From Paractinoplanes polyasparticus (lineage in GTDB: Bacteria > Actinomycetota > Actinomycetes > Mycobacteriales > Micromonosporaceae), in contig NZ_JAHWFK010000070.1 of assembly GCF_019710575.1 (NCBI RefSeq), positions 1-39,769 of the forward strand: a DNA stretch of 39,769 nt, in the 5' to 3' direction. The notes beneath the pieces are model-generated. The model saw only the letters and a list, made by a program, of their open reading frames with translations, was not told the origin of the DNA and did not search any database. A program made the translations under genes and the position numbers. Positions within the stretch are counted from its first letter, which is position 1. Each line of letters begins with the position of its first letter. Shown one piece after another: positions 35,445-39,769 of the stretch.

Positions 35445-35460
35445 CAGTGCTTCTCCCCAC
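35442..35460 (-). promoter_or_regulatory. Ribosome binding site and TGATG stop/start overlap between the two NRPS genes
   Basis: On the minus strand the first gene ends TGA at 35446-35444 and the second starts ATG at 35444-35442, sharing one A (TGATG). A purine-rich GGGGAG at 35458-35453 lies 8 nt before the ATG, inside the end of the first gene. This is a classic coupled junction, so the two synthetases are almost surely one transcript made in matched amounts. It also fixes the start of the giant gene. Confidence 0.88.
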
Positions 35461-38400
35461 GCATCGGACGCAAAGCCGGCCGGTTCGTCTTCTGGTTCTC
35501 GTGCCGCTCCGCGAGCTGCGCCGGTGTGGGCGCCTCGAACAGCAGCCGGACAGTGATCTCGATGCCGAGCGTCTTGCGGATCCGCGCCAGCAGCCACACC
35601 GCGAGCAACGAGTGCCCGCCGAGATCGAAGAAGTTGTCGTGCACCCCGACGCGGTCGCGCTGGAGGACCTCGGCGAAGATCTCGCAGAGCTGCGCCTCGG
35701 TCTCGTTGGACGGTTCCCGTCCGCCGACCGCCTCGCCGGGCTGGGCGGGCTCCGGGAGCGCCGCCCGGTCGAGCTTGCCGTTGCCGGTCAGCGGCAGCTC
35801 CGGCAGCAGCACGAACGCCGAGGGAACCATGTAGTCGGGCAGCCGCGCCGCGGTCAGCTCGCGAAGCTCCGGCTCGGCGACGTCACCGACCACGTACGCG
35901 ATCAGGCGCCCGTCCCGGGCGATCACCGCGGCCCGCCGGACATCCGGGTGGCCGAGCAGGACCTGCTCGATCTCGCCCGGCTCGACCCGGAACCCGCGGA
36001 TCTTCACCTGCTCGTCGGCGCGCCCGGCGAAGACGAGCTGCCCGCCGGTGGTCCACTTCGCCACGTCGCCGGTGCGGTACATCCGCTCGCCCGACCCGAA
36101 CGGGCACGCCACGAACCGCTCACCGGTCAGGCCCGCACGGCCCACATAACCTCGCGCCAGGCCGGCGCCGGCCACATACAGCTCGCCCGTGACGCCGACC
36201 GGAACCGGACTCAAGGCCCCGTCCAGCACGAACAAGCGAGTGTTGGCGATCGGCGACCCGATCGGCACCTCACCGTCGCCCGTCAGCTCGGCAGTTGCCA
36301 CACCGACTGTCGTCTCGGTCGGGCCGTAGTGGTTGAAGACCCGGCGGCCGCGGCCCAGCAGGTCGGCGACCCAGGCCGGTGAAGAGGCCTCGCCACCGAG
36401 CACCAAGGACTCGCCCGGCAGAACCCCCTCGACACCAGCCACCGACGACAGAGCCATCAGGTGCGAGGGCACGGCCTTCACGAAATCGATCTGCTGCTCG
36501 GCCAGATACGCGGCCACCGCAGCGGGATCGGTGACGGCGGCCTCGCCAAGAATGTGCAACTGGCCGCCGGTGGCCAGGCTGACGAACACCACCGTGTTAC
36601 CCAGGTCGGTCACCTGCGGCTGCAACAAGCCGTACCGGCGGCCCGTACCGGACCAGCCGAACCGCTCGGACACCGAAGTCACATAGTTGGTCAGCGAGCC
36701 GTGCGTGACGGCCACACCCTTGGGCGTGCCGGTCGAACCCGACGTGTAGATGACATAGGCCAGGCTGCGCGCGTCGACCGGACGGGCCCGGAACGTCCCG
36801 CCGCCCACCTCGTCGACCCACACCACCGGCACGCCGGGCGCATCCACGGCCACGTCGCGGCTCGCCAGCACCACCTTGGCGCCGCTGTCGGCCAGCACGA
36901 ACCGGATCCGCTCGGCCGGCTGACCCGGATCGACCGGCACGTAGGCGGACCCGGCCTTCCACACCGCCAGGATCGCCGCGACCATGTCCACGCCCCGCGG
37001 CAGGCACAGCCCGACCACCGACTCGGCGCCGGGCAGCGCCGCGGCCAGTTCGTCCGAGCGGGCATCCAGCTGCGCGTACGTCAGCTCGACACCGCCCGAA
37101 ACCACCGCGACGGCATCCGGATGCGCTGCCGCCCCGGCCGCGAACAACTGCAGGATCGTTCCGGACGGCATCGGCGCGGCCGTGTCGTTCCAGCCTTCGA
37201 CGACCTGAGCCCGCTCACCGGCGTCCAGGATGTCGACCTCGTGCACCCGTGTCCGCGGCGCCGCCGTCACCTCGTCGACCACCCGGCCCAGCCAGGTCAC
37301 CAGACGCTGCGCGGTGGCCCGGTCGAACAGGTCGACCGAGGCCAGCAACGACCCCCGCAGACCCGCCGGGCGGCCGGCCTCGTCGAAGACTTCGGAGAGC
37401 ACCAGATCCAGGTCGTACTTCGCCACCGAGGGGCCGGACGGTCCCGTGCGGGTACCGGCCCGCGCGCCGGGCAGGTCGAGGGCGTACCGCTCGTGATTCT
37501 GCACGGCCAGGTGCACCTGGAACAGCGGGTGCCGGGCCAGCGACCGGGCCGGCGCCAGCTCCTCGACGAGCCGCTCGAACGGCACGTCCTGGTGTGCCAG
37601 GGCGTCCAGGCTCGCCTCCCGCACCCGTCGCAGCACCTGCCGGAACTCCGGGTCGCCGGTCAGGTCGGTCCGGATGACCAGGGTGTTGACGAAGAACCCG
37701 ACCAGATCGTTCAGTCCCTCGTCGGTACGGCCGGCGTTGCTGGATCCGATCGGGATGTCGGCGCCGGCGCCCAGCCGGGAGAGGGTGACGGCGAACGCCG
37801 CCTGCAGCACCATGAACGTGGTGACGCCCTCGGCGCGGGCCAGCTCGACGAGGCGCCCGTGCACCTCGGCAGGCACCTCGACCGGCATCCGGTGTCCCCG
37901 GTGCCCGGCCGTGGCCGGACGGGGCCGGTCGGCCGGGAGGGTCAGTTCCTCCGGCACCCCGGCCAGTTGCCGCCGCCAGTAGGCCACCTGACGTGAGAGC
38001 GGGCTCTCCGCATCCGACTCGTCGCCGAGCAGCTCGCGCTGCCACAGGGCGTAGTCGGCGTACTGCACGGGCAACGGCGCGAACTCCGGCGCCTCGCCGC
38101 GCAGCCGGGCCGCGTACGCGGCGGTCAGGTCCCGGCTGAGCGGGGCCATCGACCAACCGTCACCGGCGATGTGGTGCATCACGACCAGCAGCACCTGCTC
38201 CCCCGGTCCGGTGCGGAACAGGCAGGCCCGGATCGGCAGATCGACGGCCAGGTCGAAGGCGGTCTCGGTCGTTTCCCTGATCGCCTCGTCCAGATCGGCA
38301 CCGGCGACGTCGGCCGTCCGCAGGCTCCAGCCGAGCTCGCCCGGGCCCAGGATCCGCTGGTACGGGGTGCCGTCCTCGACGGCGAAGACCGTGCGCAGCG

Positions 38401-38557
38401 ACTCGTGCCGGCCGATCACGTCGCGCATTGCCGCTTCGAGTACCGCCGCGTCGATGTCGCCGCTCAGCCGGACCACCGTGGGCAGGTTGTAGGTCGCGCC
38501 CGGGCCCTCCAGTTCGGCCAGGAACCAGAGCCGCCGTTGCGCGAACGACAGCGGCAC
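35444..38557 (-). other. Upstream NRPS, module n+1: C-A(Asp)-PCP
   Basis: C domain from about 38557 (PLSFAQRRLWFL) with HHIAGDGWS, ordinary L-donor type. A domain from about 37195 to 35760. The usual FDxS core A4 is replaced by TDLGNT, giving pocket D235 L236 T239 K278 V299 G301 H322 V330 G331: DLTKVGHVG, which matches the known aspartate code (DLTKVGHI/VGK). K278 would pair with the side-chain carboxylate. The invariant Lys is present in NGKLDR. PCP Ser at 35609-35611. This is the most secure substrate call in the window. The front half of this A domain closely resembles the A domain of module 9 in the downstream gene, while the specificity core is unrelated. Confidence 0.92.
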
Positions 38558-39769
38558 CCGCTCCGGACGGCTTCCCGCCCGCAGCGCCGGCCGCGCCGGG
38601 CCCGCGTCCGCGGCGGCCAGCCGTGCGGCCAGCCGGGCCGGCGTCGGCGCCTCGAACAGCGCGCGTAGCGGCACCTCCGCGCCGAGCACCGTGCGGAGGC
38701 GCGACACCAGGCGCACGGCGAGCAGCGAGTGCCCGCCCAGATCGAAGAAGCTGTCGTCGGCGCCGACCGTGGAATCGAGGCCGAGGACGTGGGCGAACGC
38801 CGCGCACAGCAGTTCCTCCGCCACGGTGGCCGGCGCCCGGCCGGCGCCGCCGCCGAAGTCCGGTGCCGGCAGCGCGTTGCGATCGAGCTTGCCGTTGGAC
38901 GTCAACGGCAGCTCCGGCAGCCCCACGAACGCCGACGGCACCATGTAGTCCGGCAGCCGCGACGCCGCCAGCTCGCGCAGCCGCTCACCGGGCACATCAC
39001 CGACCACGTATGCGACCAGCCGGTCGTCCCGGACGATCACGGCCACCTGGCGGACCTCCGGCGAACCCAGCAGCACCTGCTCGATCTCGCCCGGCTCGAC
39101 CCGGAACCCGCGCACCTTCACCTGCTCGTCGACCCGCCCGGCGAACACGAGCTGCCCGTCCGCGGTCCACTTGGCGAGGTCACCGGTGCGGTACATCCGC
39201 TCACCCGTGCCGAACGGGCAGGCCACGAAACGCTCGGCCGTCAGGGACGCCCGGCCCACATAACCCCGGGCCAGGCCCGCACCCGCGAGGTACAGCTCAC
39301 CGGTCACGCCGACCGGCGCCGGACGCAGACCCTCCCCCAGCACGTACGCCCGGGTGTTGCGCAGTGGACGTCCCACCACCGGGTCGCCACCGTCCACCCG
39401 GGCCCACAGAGCGTCCACAGTGCACTCGGTCGGCCCGTAGAAGTTGAAGCCCATCGTGCCGGGCGCCGCGGCGAACTCGCGCCACAGCGACTCCTCGATC
39501 GCCTCGCCGCCGACCATGACGACCCGCGGGCGGTGCCGCTCGTCGGTGAGCAGGCCGGCCGGCACCAGCTGCCGGGCCATCGACGGCGTGACGTCCAGGA
39601 AGTCGAGCCCGCGGACGGCCACGTAGTCGGCGAAGGCCCGCGGATCGCGCCGCACCTCGTCGTCGAGCACATGCAGCTCGTGACCGTCGGCCAGCAGCAG
39701 CACGCCTTCCAGGGAGGTGTCGAACGAGAACGAGGCGCTCAGCGCCGCCCGCAGCCGGATCCCCGCCGC
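35444..39769 (-). CDS. Non-ribosomal peptide synthetase, 5'-truncated: (A)-PCP-C-A(Asp)-PCP
   Basis: Multimodular NRPS that activates amino acids as adenylates, tethers them to phosphopantetheine carriers and condenses them in the cytoplasm. The reading frame is open at the window edge, so the start is not visible; the GTG at 39703 lies inside an A domain and is not a real start. In order: rear of an A domain (from core motif A4), PCP (Ser at 38726-38728 in LGGHSLL), C domain (HHIAGDGWS), A domain with YTSGSTGTPKG, YGPTE and NGKLDR motifs, and a last PCP (Ser at 35609-35611). The protein ends about 20 residues after the PCP in a short charged tail (RPMRGEKH) with no thioesterase or reductase, so the chain must pass to the next gene. 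Its TGA overlaps the next ATG, indicating translational coupling. Upstream extent and initiating module are unknown. Confidence 0.97.
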   Translation of the reverse strand, partial: AAGIRLRAALSASFSFDTSLEGVLLLADGHELHVLDDEVRRDPRAFADYVAVRGLDFLDVTPSMARQLVPAGLLTDERHRPRVVMVGGEAIEESLWREFAAAPGTMGFNFYGPTECTVDALWARVDGGDPVVGRPLRNTRAYVLGEGLRPAPVGVTGELYLAGAGLARGYVGRASLTAERFVACPFGTGERMYRTGDLAKWTADGQLVFAGRVDEQVKVRGFRVEPGEIEQVLLGSPEVRQVAVIVRDDRLVAYVVGDVPGERLRELAASRLPDYMVPSAFVGLPELPLTSNGKLDRNALPAPDFGGGAGRAPATVAEELLCAAFAHVLGLDSTVGADDSFFDLGGHSLLAVRLVSRLRTVLGAEVPLRALFEAPTPARLAARLAAADAGPARPALRAGSRPERVPLSFAQRRLWFLAELEGPGATYNLPTVVRLSGDIDAAVLEAAMRDVIGRHESLRTVFAVEDGTPYQRILGPGELGWSLRTADVAGADLDEAIRETTETAFDLAVDLPIRACLFRTGPGEQVLLVVMHHIAGDGWSMAPLSRDLTAAYAARLRGEAPEFAPLPVQYADYALWQRELLGDESDAESPLSRQVAYWRRQLAGVPEELTLPADRPRPATAGHRGHRMPVEVPAEVHGRLVELARAEGVTTFMVLQAAFAVTLSRLGAGADIPIGSSNAGRTDEGLNDLVGFFVNTLVIRTDLTGDPEFRQVLRRVREASLDALAHQDVPFERLVEELAPARSLARHPLFQVHLAVQNHERYALDLPGARAGTRTGPSGPSVAKYDLDLVLSEVFDEAGRPAGLRGSLLASVDLFDRATAQRLVTWLGRVVDEVTAAPRTRVHEVDILDAGERAQVVEGWNDTAAPMPSGTILQLFAAGAAAHPDAVAVVSGGVELTYAQLDARSDELAAALPGAESVVGLCLPRGVDMVAAILAVWKAGSAYVPVDPGQPAERIRFVLADSGAKVVLASRDVAVDAPGVPVVWVDEVGGGTFRARPVDARSLAYVIYTSGSTGTPKGVAVTHGSLTNYVTSVSERFGWSGTGRRYGLLQPQVTDLGNTVVFVSLATGGQLHILGEAAVTDPAAVAAYLAEQQIDFVKAVPSHLMALSSVAGVEGVLPGESLVLGGEASSPAWVADLLGRGRRVFNHYGPTETTVGVATAELTGDGEVPIGSPIANTRLFVLDGALSPVPVGVTGELYVAGAGLARGYVGRAGLTGERFVACPFGSGERMYRTGDVAKWTTGGQLVFAGRADEQVKIRGFRVEPGEIEQVLLGHPDVRRAAVIARDGRLIAYVVGDVAEPELRELTAARLPDYMVPSAFVLLPELPLTGNGKLDRAALPEPAQPGEAVGGREPSNETEAQLCEIFAEVLQRDRVGVHDNFFDLGGHSLLAVWLLARIRKTLGIEITVRLLFEAPTPAQLAERHENQKTNRPALRPMRGEKH
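38558..39769 (-). other. Upstream NRPS, module n: partial A domain (acidic pocket) and PCP
   Basis: The visible part begins just before core motif A4 (SFSFDTSLEG). Aligned by eye to the GrsA Phe-activating domain, the pocket residues are D235, T236, E239, D278, M299, G301, F322, V330, D331 (DTEDMGFVD). Three acidic residues besides D235 suggest a basic or polar substrate such as Arg, Orn, Lys or citrulline; this is inference from charge only. Motifs YGPTE, YRTGD and NGKLDR (near 38872-38896) are intact. The PCP follows, with the phosphopantetheine Ser codon at 38726-38728. The front of the A domain and any preceding C domain are off the window, so whether this is a loading module is unknown. 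Confidence 0.85.

Noticed and set aside
39701..39703. GTG as the start of the upstream NRPS gene
   Set aside because: It is an internal Val codon inside an A domain; the frame and the domain both continue upstream to the window edge.
1..39769. Thioesterase, reductase, methyltransferase, oxidase or starter lipid domain
   Set aside because: None was found; every segment between A and PCP or PCP and C is an ordinary short linker. Termination and any tailoring genes must lie outside the window.

Overview
The window is one solid block of minus-strand coding DNA, very GC-rich, carrying two adjacent non-ribosomal peptide synthetase (NRPS) genes of the modular C-A-PCP type. GC content, strong third-position GC bias and actinobacterial-looking NRPS motifs point to a filamentous actinomycete; the genus cannot be fixed from this sequence. 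No RNA genes, CRISPR arrays, insertion sequences or intergenic gaps were seen.

Transcription runs from high to low coordinates. The upstream gene (39769 to 35444, its 5' end outside the window) holds the rear part of one adenylation (A) domain with an acidic pocket, a carrier protein (PCP), then a full C-A-PCP module whose pocket matches the aspartate code. Its TGA stop overlaps by one base (TGATG) the ATG of the second gene, which has a good ribosome binding site 8 nt upstream. The second gene runs from 35444 to beyond position 1 without an in-frame stop: at least 11,814 codons (over 1.2 MDa), with 11 complete C-A-PCP modules and a twelfth whose A domain is just starting. It ranks among very large single-chain NRPSs.

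Twelve condensation (C) domains are visible in the second gene. Ten are of the ordinary type (HHxxxDG). Two, those of modules 4 and 8, are of the dual epimerisation/condensation type best known from Pseudomonas lipopeptide synthetases. No stand-alone epimerase domain, methyltransferase or thioesterase is in the window. Read collinearly, the product segment would be: [basic residue?]-Asp-X1-X2-D-X3-X4-X5-X6-D-X7-X8-X9-Phe-X11-[X12...]. The X residues come from a closely related set of A domains with pocket signatures of the form D(A/V)LV-(x)-(G/A)-(T/A)-V-(M/I), which I cannot assign with confidence. Five of them (modules 4, 6, 7, 8, 11) have exactly the same nine pocket residues.

The second half of the story is how the gene was built. 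Long nearly identical DNA tracts recur between modules (2 with 5, 7 with 8, 7 with 11, 6 with 11), with abrupt edges and less GC-rich wobble bases than their surroundings. This suggests recent module duplication, gene conversion and A-domain core exchange. Two point changes hit conserved motifs: the module 7 C domain has HHxxxDA in place of HHxxxDG, and the module 6 A domain has TSGSAG in place of TSGSTG.
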